A stretch of 64,000 nucleotides of DNA from contig NZ_JH976537.1 of NCBI RefSeq assembly GCF_000309385.1, positions 1 through 64,000 on the forward strand. The letters run 5' to 3'. This DNA comes from Nodosilinea nodulosa PCC 7104. Lineage in GTDB: Bacteria; Cyanobacteriota; Cyanobacteriia; Phormidesmidales; Phormidesmidaceae. This document shows positions 40,501-47,626 of this stretch, one piece after another; within the stretch, counting starts at the first letter, position 1, and every line of letters begins with the position of its first letter. The notes beneath the pieces were generated by a model, which was given only the letters and a program-made list of their open reading frames with translations, was not told the DNA's origin and ran no database searches. The translations under genes were made by a program, and so were the position numbers.

Positions 40501-40872
40501 GAAAATCAGGGCGAATCTGCTCAGGTTGGTTTCGATGACTTTATCAGCAAGCCAATCAAAGAAACCGAAATAACGCGCGCCATTGCCCAGCATTTGGGCG
40601 TTCGCTACCTGTACGACACAGATGCCGTCCGCTCAAATTCTGCCGCGCCCTCTGGCATTTTTCTAACCATTGAAACCCTCCAGGCACTCTCCCTAGACTG
40701 GCTTACCCAGTTCCAACGCGCCCTAATCCATCTCAACCAGGAGCAAATGCTGGCCCTAATTGCCGAACTCCCCCCCCATCAGACTTCCATTGCCCAGGCG
40801 CTAGGCCGCAAGGTCCATGATTTTGACTACGAGCTACTGCTCGATCTCACCCAGTCCATCCTGCAACGTTAA
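31504..40872 (+). CDS. Giant hybrid histidine kinase with about 18 PAS units (3122 aa)
   Basis: The N-terminal ~215 residues include a degenerate receiver-like region (VIVLDRPS). About 18 PAS/PAC units follow, starting near DNA positions 32155, 32550, 32955, 33322, 33700, 34096, 34474, 34855, 35415, 35800, 36190, 36630, 37025, 37405, 37795, 38175, 38565 and 38955. They are joined by DITDRKQAELAL-type links with two coiled coils. HisKA has His2646 (MSHELRTPLN), HATPase has intact NLLSNAIKF, DSGMGIA and GTGLGL, and a receiver has Asp2956 (FMDIRMP). A cyanobacterial C-terminal helical domain ends it. No membrane helix, GAF or LOV site is seen. ATG 31609, after AGAGG, is an alternative start. Signal unknown. 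Confidence 0.9.
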   Translation: MCDFIDRFTGESQPTAYTLDWVLRLAKATFQRFSTMPNPGPVVSFLLESAAAQTQLRSVLEAAAVWRGQAAAGVEAFAIAPEAAPETPTHCPDVIVLDRPSYAAQRQALEAQWGDRAPALVLLLEEGDLPQPADLENADIADFLDRSQLSGPRLWVTLRNLWRQRQLQQRLEERELGIEGQLAASPPDLTGTISPTTGSQGRLTSTAENARDEHRARFNALYEQAAVGICLSAAASESVLAANRWFCDFLGYTEAELRCMQYADYSHTDDMVTDRALMAQLTAGEIPHFTMEKRLFHKSGAMRWVILTVSAVEASAGSLTYSVAVIQDITEQKRLQAEQRQAEIALQEHRNFLQTILDNLPVSLFVKDARPDRFGQFVLVNPICEAYFGRTRGEILGKTDYDLFAADAADAFAAKDREAIADRAKKHFEEQIDRPHLGHQILQTIKVPLYDLEGQPKYLLGISQDITETRKAELALRASERKHRALINALPDLIIRMSSEGVYLDFFAATNMIVVDGESLVGSGIYDRGLPHDLADQRMGYIRRAIASRQLQVYEQELFNGETTVVEEVRIIPCGDDEVLIIVRDISDRSRSEAERQRVEQALRASERRYATLTEGSPVGIFRFDAAGQCVYVNPRWCELTGRLPEESYGDSWIQVLHPDDRDRLLNTLKGAIAQQAAYRTEGRHLFPCGTITWFDCQMVPEFDDRGLFLGYVGTLSDITDRKQLEAELQRSQAFLRSIYDGTEVAISVLEVMADGNYRYLDVNPATTRLAGVDADFLHGKTIADLQPFLTPEDYTQLLEHYRHCVTTQQSIQFENATSVNGQDVWWLTKVNPLVNAEGEVNQLIISAIPITDRKQAELALRESERRYATLTEASPVGIFRFDASGKCVYVNSRWCELTGRSPEEGYDDEWIQVLHPEDRDRLLTSWAESLAQQADHREEGRILYPDGTTRWFDLQMVPEFDDHAHFLGHIGTISDITARKQAELALQASERRYATLADSAPVGIFRFNLAGQCIYVNPRWSELTGRPAEFAYSDSWDEVVHPDDRDRLQAAWIDAVSQGIGSRGEGRHLLPDGTITWFDCQMVPEFDEYGLLSGYVGTITDITDRKQAELHIQEMSQRLALATTSAQIGIWDFDVACDRLLWDDRMYELYGMTRSEAENRYVNWKQAIHPDDAEAVEAAIQDALSGQRDYHPNFRIVLPDGQIRHIEAHAIVTRNAEGAPERMIGVNWDISERARLDAERRQAEAALQQAYNELNQRAAELRSANRALQEALEELQVAQEELLQQNEALDLTRQQTEAEKQRYQDLFDFAPDGYLVTDITGSIQEANQAIAALLEVVPRLLGQKPLSLYIDGPDRPAFRSWLNELHQRPWGQKLQTEDFHLRTQTNALVPVSITGMAIDPGPGQSVKIRLLVQDISDRKESELALQASEERHRELAARLSSIYANAPSYIYEIARDGTILFVNRTYSGVTDEQVIGTNLTDWFPEQQRPEVKALIAQSFDTLVTQSLECDVPDIQGNVLSYAMQIAPMPMQGEAQRAVLIGTDVTDRKQAELALQRTAEKLEQTQHIAKLGGWELDLQTCKSYMSLEALAIHGLPIEGDLPSALDDPDYYLNFYAPEARPVIRAALQAAMETGEPYDLELPFVTLQGRQIWVRTSAQPVMENGVVTRISGIFMDITERKSAELALQQLNEELELRVQQRTQALERSERDLRTIFNNVYDAIYIHALDGTILDVNDRVLELHCATRDQVIGAQVPIIAAAHAPLDQIPELLQRAQAGETLQFEWPCRRLTDNTTFDSEVSLRQVTLGDQSVIIAGMRDISDRKRDEAERKQAEIALQESQRFLQTVLDTFPLRVFWKDRQSVYLGGNIKAAEVCGFDSPADMIGKTDYDMPWGETEAELYRADDRAVMDSGQAKLGIIETQVQVDGSQLWIETNKLPLYNLDGELVGVLGTYYDITERKQAEANLRESEERFRATFEQAAVGMLRVNLDGYLVQSNQKFCDILGYASPDDLVSMHFAEVTHPDDLAADQANIDRLLAGEASTFTMEKRYLRQDGSAVWANLAVSLVRGLEDEPLYWIAVIQDISDRKQAEADLQESRNMLKLVLDAIPQRVFWKDRESRFLGCNPAFANDYQLTPAYIVGKTDAELPWADWAELYNNDDQQVITAATPKLNYEEPTVDLHGEQIWIRTSKVPLTNSEGEVIGVLGCYDDITDRKRAEEAVRDSEERLRLALTAANQGLYDLNTVTGEAIVSPTYATMLGYSPIDFNETNAKWLERLHPDDHERIGEVYRAYVAGEIPAYKVEFRQRTKNGRWKWILSVGKIVAWDDNGQPLRMLGTHTDIDDRKQAEAALQTSETRFRQIAENIKEVFWLTTSDHEVLYLSPVYEQVWGRSPEAETKETFLDTIHPDDRDRLEAFMGQLTQMSHQPPPGHAAEIEYRIIRSDGAVRWIRDRAFPVLDDQGQLQRIAGVAEDISDRKRLEQDQARLLRILETSSDYIGIAEPDGTSIWINRQFKLLHGLPLEADTARLPIGTYHPQWATNVIQQEGIPTAMRDGIWVGETALLTPDKAEIPVSQLILAHPSPTGEIEYLSTIMRDISALKQVEQALKKANADLEIRVAERTAELVEAKEAAEAANRAKSIFLANMSHELRTPLNAILGFSQLMGRDATLPSRHLEELQIIGRSGEHLLTLINDILEMSKIESGQVVLNPDSFNLPQLLNSLMDMLRLRAESKGLAFELRHHATLPEYIRTDNQKLRQILLNLLSNAIKFTQVGYVILHVKPGQPQPQRSEGCIELAPEAEANATMVPLRFEVEDSGMGIAADDLNLIFEPFVQTTSSRQAQEGTGLGLPISRQFAHLLGGNLEVRSQPNVGSTFGFEIPVQVVDAAAIAPAEPPQRVRAIAPDQPKYRILIVEDNWANRVLLYNLLTDLGFDAQTATNGQEAVEQWRSWQPQLIFMDIRMPVMNGYEATQAIRQQEASLPQAQPRPLPTKIISLTAGVFQENQGESAQVGFDDFISKPIKETEITRAIAQHLGVRYLYDTDAVRSNSAAPSGIFLTIETLQALSLDWLTQFQRALIHLNQEQMLALIAELPPHQTSIAQALGRKVHDFDYELLLDLTQSILQR

Positions 40873-41149
40873 CCCTGACAAAACCCCCGAAAGAATTAAC
40901 AACCGCATTAGAGTATCGGTACAGTAAACAGCCCCCACCTGGCGTCCTAGCTTCCCTGGGCACCCTAGGCTCGCGGCTCTGCCGCCTCAAATGAACGGCA
41001 GCGCCCCAGGCGAGCATTCCAAAGCAGAGCCCTGGAACGAGAGGGAGTGAATACTGAACCGACGTTCTTATAGCTAAAGCCAAACCTGGTTGACTAACAA
41101 AACCCTTGAAATCCTTATGTTGCCGTAGTGTTTTGTCGAGCTTTAATTT

Positions 41150-41229
41150 GTAGGTTGGTTGGAGCGCTAGCGGAACCCAACAAAACCGCTACTGGTGTTG
41201 GGTTTTGCTTCGCTCAACACCAACCTGCA
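41150..41229. repeat. Palindromic dispersed repeat (GTAGGTTGG...CCAACCTGC)
   Basis: The left arm (GTAGGTTGGTTGGAGCG ... ACCCAACA) and right arm (TGTTGGGTTTTGCTTCGCTC ... ACCAACCTGC) pair along about 35 bases with a few mismatches. Arms of this type, built around GGGTTTCGCTTCGCTCAACC, are well-known interspersed repeats of cyanobacterial genomes. They can fold into a strong hairpin in RNA or single-stranded DNA. Confidence 0.8.
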
Positions 41230-41377
41230 CCAGGACTTTTGTCGGGCAATCAGGAGCCAAACAGGTTAGGAGATTTCAGCTATTTTGGGACGCGACTCAG
41301 GGGCGTGGCGAAGTGTCACAAGAATGTCATTTTCCTGGTTTAGGATAGACAGATTTATGCCTTCAAAATCAGAAAGC

Positions 41378-41466
41378 TATAGCTATAGTCACCTAGGTTA
41401 GGGCATCCAGAGATGGTCGAATATTGGAACGTTTTGAGGGAAAATGTCTCAACCGGACTAGCTATA
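41378..41466. mobile_element. MITE-like element, copy 2 (about 89 bp)
   Basis: The left end TATAGCTATAGTCACCTAGG and the right end (reverse complement TATAGCTAGTCCGGTTGAGA) form imperfect inverted repeats. The left 34 bases match the element at 28958 at 29 of 34 positions. It lies 148 bases upstream of the FHA-GGDEF-EAL start and could affect its expression. Confidence 0.72.
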
Positions 41467-41614
41467 ACTTCAACTTTTAGTCTTTATTGGCGCAAAGAAA
41501 ATTCTTATTAATATAACCCTTGTTGCGCATAAATGCCGATTTTTTAAACCTAAATCCGTGTCAAAACTAAGCTATAGGTGCACCGCCAGGTTATATCAGG
41601 AAAGCCGATAGAAC

Positions 41615-43450
41615 ATGTTTTTTACCCAAACTAGCTCAATAGACTCCAAAAAGCTAGATATCCCAGAGGCAAGGTCAACCGACATTTTAGTCTTTAAAGA
41701 AGAAAATAAAATCGTCGTCAAAAAGCTGGATAAAGAAACCCTAACCATTGGCCGCAGCTCTGACGACGATGTTCTACTGCGCTCAAAAGGAGTTTCCAGG
41801 TGCCATGCAACCGTGTACTTTTCTGAGGGCGCCACCTGGATTATCGACGGTGATCTCAAGGGTCGAGTTAGCACCAACGGGCTATTTGTAAATGGTGCTA
41901 AAGTCTCTGTATACAGGCTTAACCAGTATGATGTAATCAGTTTTCAGAGAGGCGTTTATGCCCTTTTTCTGAGCCAAAAAAGCTGCTCGGGGACCGTTAA
42001 CTACCTGGAAGAGGCAATTCAAAACCTGGCCTATTTTATTGCCGGTAAAAATGCTGAAGGCATACCGATCGATCAGCTTAGCCTCCTTGACCAAAGCACT
42101 CAGGCCACGGTATTAAATGCAGAAAGAGCCCCTTTGATAGACAGCTTAACTCGACTGCCTAATCGAGAAGCTTTCTTCACAAGGGTCCAAAAGTCTCTGG
42201 AGTTCAGGAATAAAATCCTGTCAGACTATAATTTTGCCGTGCTGTTTATTGATGTCGATCGCTTCAAGATGATCAACGACAGCCTGGGGCATTTAGTGGG
42301 CGACGATTTTTTGATTCGGCTGGCCAGAAGGCTGAGTCGCTGCCTGCGAGAAGGGGATATGGTTGCGCGCCTGGGGGGAGACGAGTTTGCAATACTATTA
42401 GACGACCTTCGCTCTTTTAGTGAAGCCATCGATATTGCAAAACGACTCCAGCAGTCAGTATCAAAGCCTTTAGATGTTGCTCCCCACGAGCTGTATCCCA
42501 GCGTTAGCGTTGGTATAGCCCTAAGCTCCCTGGGCTACCAAACGGTAGAAGAGATTATCCGAGACGCAGATACAGCCATGTACCACGCCAAAAACACTGG
42601 CAGGTCAAGGTTTGTTGTCTTTGATACTGAGATGCACCAAAAGGCAACAAATTTACTCCGATTGGACAGCGATTTAAGGCGAGCTATAGACAAGCGACAG
42701 CTGGAGCTTTACTATCAGCCGATTGTTTCTCTGGCAGACAAAAAGCTCATTGGTTTTGAGGCCTTACTGCGCTGGAATCATCCAGACAATGGACTGATTG
42801 GCCCTGATACTTTTGTACCTATGGCAGAGGAAGCCAATCTAATTTATCAAATTGGTCAGTGGGTGCTGGATGAAGCCTGCCTACAGCTGAGCCAGTGGAA
42901 AGCGAACCCTGCCATTAAAGATTCCCTATCGGTTAACGTCAACATTTCATCTAAACAGCTGACCGAAAGCCGTTTGGTCGATCGTCTTCTCGCCACGGTA
43001 AGAAGACATGACATCAGCCCTGATGCGCTCCATCTTGAGGTGACCGAGAGCATTCTGATGGAAAACACCGTTCAATCTCTCAGGCTTTTGAGTCAGCTCA
43101 AGCAGGCTGGCTTCAAGCTGGGGATCGATGATTTTGGCACCGGATACTCGTCCTTAAGCTATCTAAACAGGTTCCCTGTCGACATCCTCAAGGTGGATCG
43201 ATCGTTTATTTCACAAATAGATAAGTCCGGGAAGAATACCAGCGTTAATATTACCAATTCAATCATCACCCTGGCCCACAGTCTTGGCGTTAAGGTGGTG
43301 GCTGAGGGAATTGAAGGGCTATATCATTTGGCCTGGCTTCAGCAGCAAAAGTGTGACTATGGGCAGGGATTTCTATTTTCAAAGCCCCTGACGGCGGAGG
43401 ATGCCACCCGGTTTGCTGAAAAGGGGCTGGACTGGACCTGGAAATGCTAG
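41615..43450 (+). CDS. FHA-GGDEF-EAL protein (c-di-GMP turnover)
   Basis: 611 residues. An FHA domain (about 25-125) has TIGRSSDDDVLL, SRCHATV and NGLFVNG, the phospho-Thr-binding residues. The GGDEF domain follows (about 175-335: DSLTRLPNREAF, FIDVDRFKMINDSLGH, ARLGGDEFAILL) with I-site REGD five residues earlier. The EAL domain (about 350-600) keeps GFEALLRW, LEVTES, IDDFGTGYSSL, ILKVDRSF, AEGIE and GQGFLFSKPL. Both catalytic sites look intact, so it could make or degrade c-di-GMP. The FHA domain may let a Ser/Thr kinase recruit it. Monocistronic, with a terminator at 43495-43515. Confidence 0.92.
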   Translation: MFFTQTSSIDSKKLDIPEARSTDILVFKEENKIVVKKLDKETLTIGRSSDDDVLLRSKGVSRCHATVYFSEGATWIIDGDLKGRVSTNGLFVNGAKVSVYRLNQYDVISFQRGVYALFLSQKSCSGTVNYLEEAIQNLAYFIAGKNAEGIPIDQLSLLDQSTQATVLNAERAPLIDSLTRLPNREAFFTRVQKSLEFRNKILSDYNFAVLFIDVDRFKMINDSLGHLVGDDFLIRLARRLSRCLREGDMVARLGGDEFAILLDDLRSFSEAIDIAKRLQQSVSKPLDVAPHELYPSVSVGIALSSLGYQTVEEIIRDADTAMYHAKNTGRSRFVVFDTEMHQKATNLLRLDSDLRRAIDKRQLELYYQPIVSLADKKLIGFEALLRWNHPDNGLIGPDTFVPMAEEANLIYQIGQWVLDEACLQLSQWKANPAIKDSLSVNVNISSKQLTESRLVDRLLATVRRHDISPDALHLEVTESILMENTVQSLRLLSQLKQAGFKLGIDDFGTGYSSLSYLNRFPVDILKVDRSFISQIDKSGKNTSVNITNSIITLAHSLGVKVVAEGIEGLYHLAWLQQQKCDYGQGFLFSKPLTAEDATRFAEKGLDWTWKC

Positions 43451-43494
43451 AGGCTGTTATCAATTAAACGCCAATGGCCTAAGAATTAGCGGTT

Positions 43495-43515
43495 ACAGCC
43501 CTTAGGCTGTCTTTT
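43495..43515 (+). terminator. Rho-independent terminator candidate after the FHA-GGDEF-EAL gene
   Basis: ACAGCC (43495-43500) pairs with GGCTGT (43505-43510) around the loop CTTA, followed by CTTTT. It lies 45 bases after the stop codon, between convergent genes. The T-run is short. Confidence 0.5.
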
Positions 43516-43573
43516 GGGTCGGGCGTGGCAACGCCTATGGCGTAAAGATTGTAGCGAGAATTGAGGACCCGCC

Positions 43574-46500
43574 CTAGGACACGGCAATTGCTCCGAGCTT
43601 TTGCAATCCTGCGATCGCCGCCGCGCTCAATCCGGTCGCTCCCTGAATCTGCATTCCTTCGTAGAGGCGATCGCCCCTGAGGGTGGCGATCCAGCGCTGT
43701 TCGGCCACCGACCACAGTTTGACCAAACCATCTTCTCCGCCGGTAGCCACCGTCTGCCCGTCGGCGCTCCACCCCACCGACCACAGCAAACACTCGTAAT
43801 TGCTCAAGATGGTCTCGCAGACTCCGGTGCTGAGGTCCCAAATTCGGGCGGTGCGATCGGTGCTGCCTGAGATCAATTTTTGCCCGTCGGGGCTGAACTG
43901 AATGTCCCAAACCCGGTTATCGTGGCCCTGCAAAATGCTCAAACACTCGCCGGTGGAAACCTGCCACAGACGAATGGTGCGATCTTCGCTGGCGGAGGCC
44001 ATCAGAGCGCCGCTGGGGCTGAACTGGATCTGAGTAATGCGATCGGTGTGCCCCGCCAGGGTGAGGCCCAACTCGCCGGTTTTTAAATCCCAAAACCGCA
44101 GGGTCTGATCTTCGCTGCCAGAGGCCAGCCATTGCCCATCGGGGCTAAATTGTAGGGCCACTACATCGCTGGCATGGGCCTGCCAACACTGAAGGCAGTA
44201 GTGGGTCGTCGGATCCCAAAGACAAATTGCGGCATCGCCGCCGCCGCTGGCCAAGAGATGGCCGCTGGGGCTCCAGGCCACCGCCCAAATGCGATCGTGG
44301 CGGTGGCCACGCAGGGACTTTATGGGGTTGCCGGTGGTTGTGTTCCAGAGCTGCACGGTGCCATCGTCTCCAGAGCAGGCCAGGGTTTCACCATCGGGGC
44401 TCCAGGCCAGCTCCCAGATCTGCCGGGCGTGGCTGTTTAACCGCCGCAGAGGTACGCCAGTTCCCCGCCGCCAGAGCCACACACTGCCGTCCTGATGACC
44501 GCTGGCTAGCTCGGGGCGATCGGCCGCCAGGGTGGCGCAGGGGTTCCAGGCCACCGCCCAGGCGCTGGTGGTAAACCCCTGCAAAAACCTCAGGGCATGG
44601 CCAGAATCGGTATCCCACAGGCGCAAGAGCTGGTCGACTCCGCCGGAGGCCAGCAGCGGCTGGTGGGGGTGCCAGCCGAGGGCAGAAACCCCCATGGGGT
44701 GGGCCTTTAGTACTTTTACCCTGGTGCCTGTTGCTACATCCCAGAGGCGAATGGTGCGATCGCGGCTGCCGCTGGCCAACCGCCGACTGTCGGCACTAAA
44801 CCGCAGCGACCAAATCCACTCGGTATGGCCGACTAAAACCTGAACCGCGTGATCCCCCTGGGCCTGCCAAAGGCGCACCGTACCGTCCTCGCCGCCGCTG
44901 GCCAACCACTGGCCATCGGGGCTCCACTCCACTGCCCAGAGGCTATCGCTATGGCCGGTCAGCACCTGGCTTTCCCCGGTGCCCAAATCCCACAGGCGCA
45001 GGGTGCCGTCGGCGCTGGCCGAGACCAGGGTGGACCCGTCAGGGCTCCAGCACACCGATCGCACGCTGTCGGTATGGCCTCGCCAAACCTGCCGCAGTTC
45101 CCCGGTGGCGGCATCCCAGAGATGTACGTTGTGATCTTCGCTCCCCGTCGCCAGCAGCGCGCCCGTGGGGTGCCACCGAACCGACATCACCAGATTTTCG
45201 TGTCCTTCCAGAACGGCGATTTCCTGCCCGGTGTGGGTGTTCCACAGGCGAGCGCTGCCATCCATGCTGGCGCTGGCCAGGAGCTGGCCGCTGGGGCTCC
45301 AATCTACCGACATGACCCGGCTGCTGTGGCCCACAAACAGAGATTGCGTTTGCAGGTCGCTGGTGCCGTGAATTCGGACGCTGCCGCTGCTGTCGCCCAC
45401 CGCCAGCCGCTGGCCATCGGGGCTAAAGGCCAGGGCCAGCACAATGCCAAACACATCGGCAAAGCGACTTTTGCGGAAGTGAGCACCTGTGAAGCGCACC
45501 CGGTGCAGCGGGGTCGTTTGCAGGTAGGCCTGCCAGATTGGCAGCCCCGAAAAATCGTAGCCAGTCAGGTCTAGGCCGAGATAAGTGACTAAATCAATCC
45601 AGTTGCCGGTGCCGTAACCCTGCTGGGTCCACTGCTCCAGCGGCCGCAGCAGGGCCAAGACCCTTTGAAGCTGCTGCTCTAGGGCCTCCGGAGCGCCAAA
45701 GGCACTGCGCAGGCGCTCAGCCAGGGGCTTCAAAATCAGCCGCACCTGGGCCTGGCGAACGTAATCTCGGACGGTGGTTTTGACCAGGGCGTAGCGGCTG
45801 AACATCGGCAGCGGCAAGAGCGCCGGGGAATTTGCCGCCGCCAGGCGGGGCAGGGGGGTGGCCCCGCTCAATTCGTCGTAAATGGCATCGAGCAGGTGCG
45901 CCAGCACGTATTCCATGATGACGGGCTGCTGGCTGTAGCGATCGCCCTCCTGCTCCAGCAGCGATCGCCAGCGCAGGGACTCCAGCGCCTGCAATACCTC
46001 CGCACGATTTGCCCCCGGCAAAAGATCGGCGACAAGCTCCTCCGCACTGGTCCACTCGCGGTTGATGGCAATCCAGTAGCTGACCGTGCGCTCCAGGTCG
46101 GACAGCCGACTGAACTGCTGATCTAACAGCCAGCGCACGCCACTGAAGACCCGCATTTCCTGGGCTAAAAACAATCCCAGGTCGCCGCCAAACAGATCCT
46201 CAATGGAGGCTGCCACAATGTTTAGCACCAGGGGATGGTGATCGTAGTGCTGGCTTAGGGCCTGTCGCTGGGCTTCGCTGCCGGTCAGCTGTTTAGACTG
46301 CAAGATGCCCTCGGTGACGGTGGCAGACCCGGTCAGAGCAAAGATTCTGACCGGGGCACTGTCTGCGGCGGCAATAGCCACATCAAAGGGTTTTTCGCGG
46401 CTGGTGAGCACCAGGCAGCTGGCGTGGCTGGCCGACCCCACCGCGCTGAGCAGCTCGCCGTAGGCTTCGTACCCGGGCTGGTAATGGCCTGCGGGGCTAC

Positions 46501-47194
46501 CGGTTTGCAGCACCGCATCGAGGTTGTCCAACACGATCAGGCAGCGCCGACGGCGCAGCTGCTCCATCAGATTGGGCAGGATAGGTTCCAGGCTCTGGTG
46601 GTCCGACAAAAACGTCACCAGCTCCCCCAGCAGCAGCTCGAAGGGCGGGGCCTGGCGCAGCGATCGCCAGATCACCGCGTCAAACTGAGGCGCTACTCGG
46701 TGAGCCAGGTGCGCTACCAGAGTAGTTTTGCCCACCCCCCCCAGACCCAGCACGGTGACGCTGCGGCAGCCTTCGCTCTGAATCCACTGGGTCAGCTGGG
46801 TCAGCTCATCCTGGCGCCCATAGAAGGGTTCTCCATCGGGGGCAGTTCCCCAGTCAGTGTGTGGCAAGCCCTGCCTGGGCGCTGGCGCAGCGGCAACCAT
46901 CTCCGTCGGAGACTGAGGATAATTCAAGTCCTCAGGATCTAGCGGTACCTGAAAGGCCGAAAAACAGAGCTCCAGGGTGCTGAGATCGACGCTGAACTGA
47001 CGTTTCAGCACTTTTCTCACGGTCTTGGGGGCAATGCGAATGTAGTCGCCTAGCTCCTGTAGATTTAGCCGTCGTCCCTCAAACTCCCTCTGCTCGGTAG
47101 CGCGGATGGCAGCGCGCAGGCGAGTTAACCCTCGGGGCGACAGCACCGCCCCCCGCAATCTGCGCTGGGATGATTCTTTTGCTTCTTCAGCCAT
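43574..47194 (-). CDS. STAND ATPase: HTH, NB-ARC and 14 WD40 repeats
   Basis: 1206 residues. The N-terminal ~95 form a helix-turn-helix-like domain (LQELGDYIRIAPKTVRKVL) found in cyanobacterial STAND proteins. The NB-ARC domain (about 115-420) has FYGRQDELTQL, Walker A VLGLGGVGKTTL and Walker B CLIVLDNLDAVL. After a winged-helix and helical region (to about 560) come 14 WD40 repeats with W-D/S-P-D-G and RLW signatures, enough for two seven-bladed propellers. The C-terminus GMQIQGATGLSAAAIAGLQK is typical of this class. The propellers would sense a ligand and NB-ARC would oligomerise. Ligand and output are unknown; regulation or defence are both possible. Confidence 0.88.
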   Translation of the reverse strand: MAEEAKESSQRRLRGAVLSPRGLTRLRAAIRATEQREFEGRRLNLQELGDYIRIAPKTVRKVLKRQFSVDLSTLELCFSAFQVPLDPEDLNYPQSPTEMVAAAPAPRQGLPHTDWGTAPDGEPFYGRQDELTQLTQWIQSEGCRSVTVLGLGGVGKTTLVAHLAHRVAPQFDAVIWRSLRQAPPFELLLGELVTFLSDHQSLEPILPNLMEQLRRRRCLIVLDNLDAVLQTGSPAGHYQPGYEAYGELLSAVGSASHASCLVLTSREKPFDVAIAAADSAPVRIFALTGSATVTEGILQSKQLTGSEAQRQALSQHYDHHPLVLNIVAASIEDLFGGDLGLFLAQEMRVFSGVRWLLDQQFSRLSDLERTVSYWIAINREWTSAEELVADLLPGANRAEVLQALESLRWRSLLEQEGDRYSQQPVIMEYVLAHLLDAIYDELSGATPLPRLAAANSPALLPLPMFSRYALVKTTVRDYVRQAQVRLILKPLAERLRSAFGAPEALEQQLQRVLALLRPLEQWTQQGYGTGNWIDLVTYLGLDLTGYDFSGLPIWQAYLQTTPLHRVRFTGAHFRKSRFADVFGIVLALAFSPDGQRLAVGDSSGSVRIHGTSDLQTQSLFVGHSSRVMSVDWSPSGQLLASASMDGSARLWNTHTGQEIAVLEGHENLVMSVRWHPTGALLATGSEDHNVHLWDAATGELRQVWRGHTDSVRSVCWSPDGSTLVSASADGTLRLWDLGTGESQVLTGHSDSLWAVEWSPDGQWLASGGEDGTVRLWQAQGDHAVQVLVGHTEWIWSLRFSADSRRLASGSRDRTIRLWDVATGTRVKVLKAHPMGVSALGWHPHQPLLASGGVDQLLRLWDTDSGHALRFLQGFTTSAWAVAWNPCATLAADRPELASGHQDGSVWLWRRGTGVPLRRLNSHARQIWELAWSPDGETLACSGDDGTVQLWNTTTGNPIKSLRGHRHDRIWAVAWSPSGHLLASGGGDAAICLWDPTTHYCLQCWQAHASDVVALQFSPDGQWLASGSEDQTLRFWDLKTGELGLTLAGHTDRITQIQFSPSGALMASASEDRTIRLWQVSTGECLSILQGHDNRVWDIQFSPDGQKLISGSTDRTARIWDLSTGVCETILSNYECLLWSVGWSADGQTVATGGEDGLVKLWSVAEQRWIATLRGDRLYEGMQIQGATGLSAAAIAGLQKLGAIAVS

Positions 47195-47351
47195 GGGACA
47201 GTCTAAGGGTGCGGCGGAGTTTGGAGCGTTAGCCAGCCTTAAAAAGGCGCTTAAAAGGGCAATCTTACCCTGGCCCTATTCAGCTTCGATGCTATATCTA
47301 TAGGACTTCCCCCAGGAGGCTGGCGCAGGACCAGCCCCTCTAACCGTTGTT

Positions 47352-47416
47352 TTTCAGATTAGCCATTCATGATCTTTCAGATTAGCGACGCAGACATCCA
47401 GCTATTTCAGATAAGC
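47352..47416. promoter_or_regulatory. Three direct repeats TTTCAGATTAGC (putative operator sites)
   Basis: TTTCAGATTAGC at 47352-47363 and 47375-47386, and TTTCAGATAAGC at 47405-47416. They lie upstream of both divergent genes. Iterated identical 12-mers spaced 23 and 30 bases are compatible with binding of a regulator, but none is known. Confidence 0.4.
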
Positions 47417-47626
47417 ATATAGCCCCGGTATTGTCGGGTGTAGCATCGCCCTACACGGTTCCCTGAGACTCTTCTCTCAGCAGGCTCAGCTAATGCCAAA
47501 ATCCACTTTACAACATTGTTCAAACACAGCAACCTACAGAGAAGATCAAGATTCTGTTGGGCAGTAGCCACACTGCCAGCGGTGCTTTAGATTAGGTCTT
47601 GGTTTCCGTGGGGCCAGCCAGATCTG

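Larger units (their letters stand above)
40873..41614. other. Intergenic region with two repeat elements
   Basis: About 740 bases between the giant kinase and the FHA-GGDEF-EAL gene. It contains a palindromic cyanobacterial repeat (41150-41229) and a MITE-like element (41378-41466). No convincing ORF. The last 150 bases are AT-rich and probably hold the promoter of the downstream gene. Confidence 0.6.

Noticed and set aside
40922-40996. GC-rich stretch after the giant kinase as an intrinsic terminator
   Set aside because: The CGCGGCTCTGCCGC stem is short and no T-run follows.
43479-43910. Long ORFs in other frames within the WD40 gene
   Set aside because: They follow the repeat periodicity of the WD40 coding frame and are shadows.
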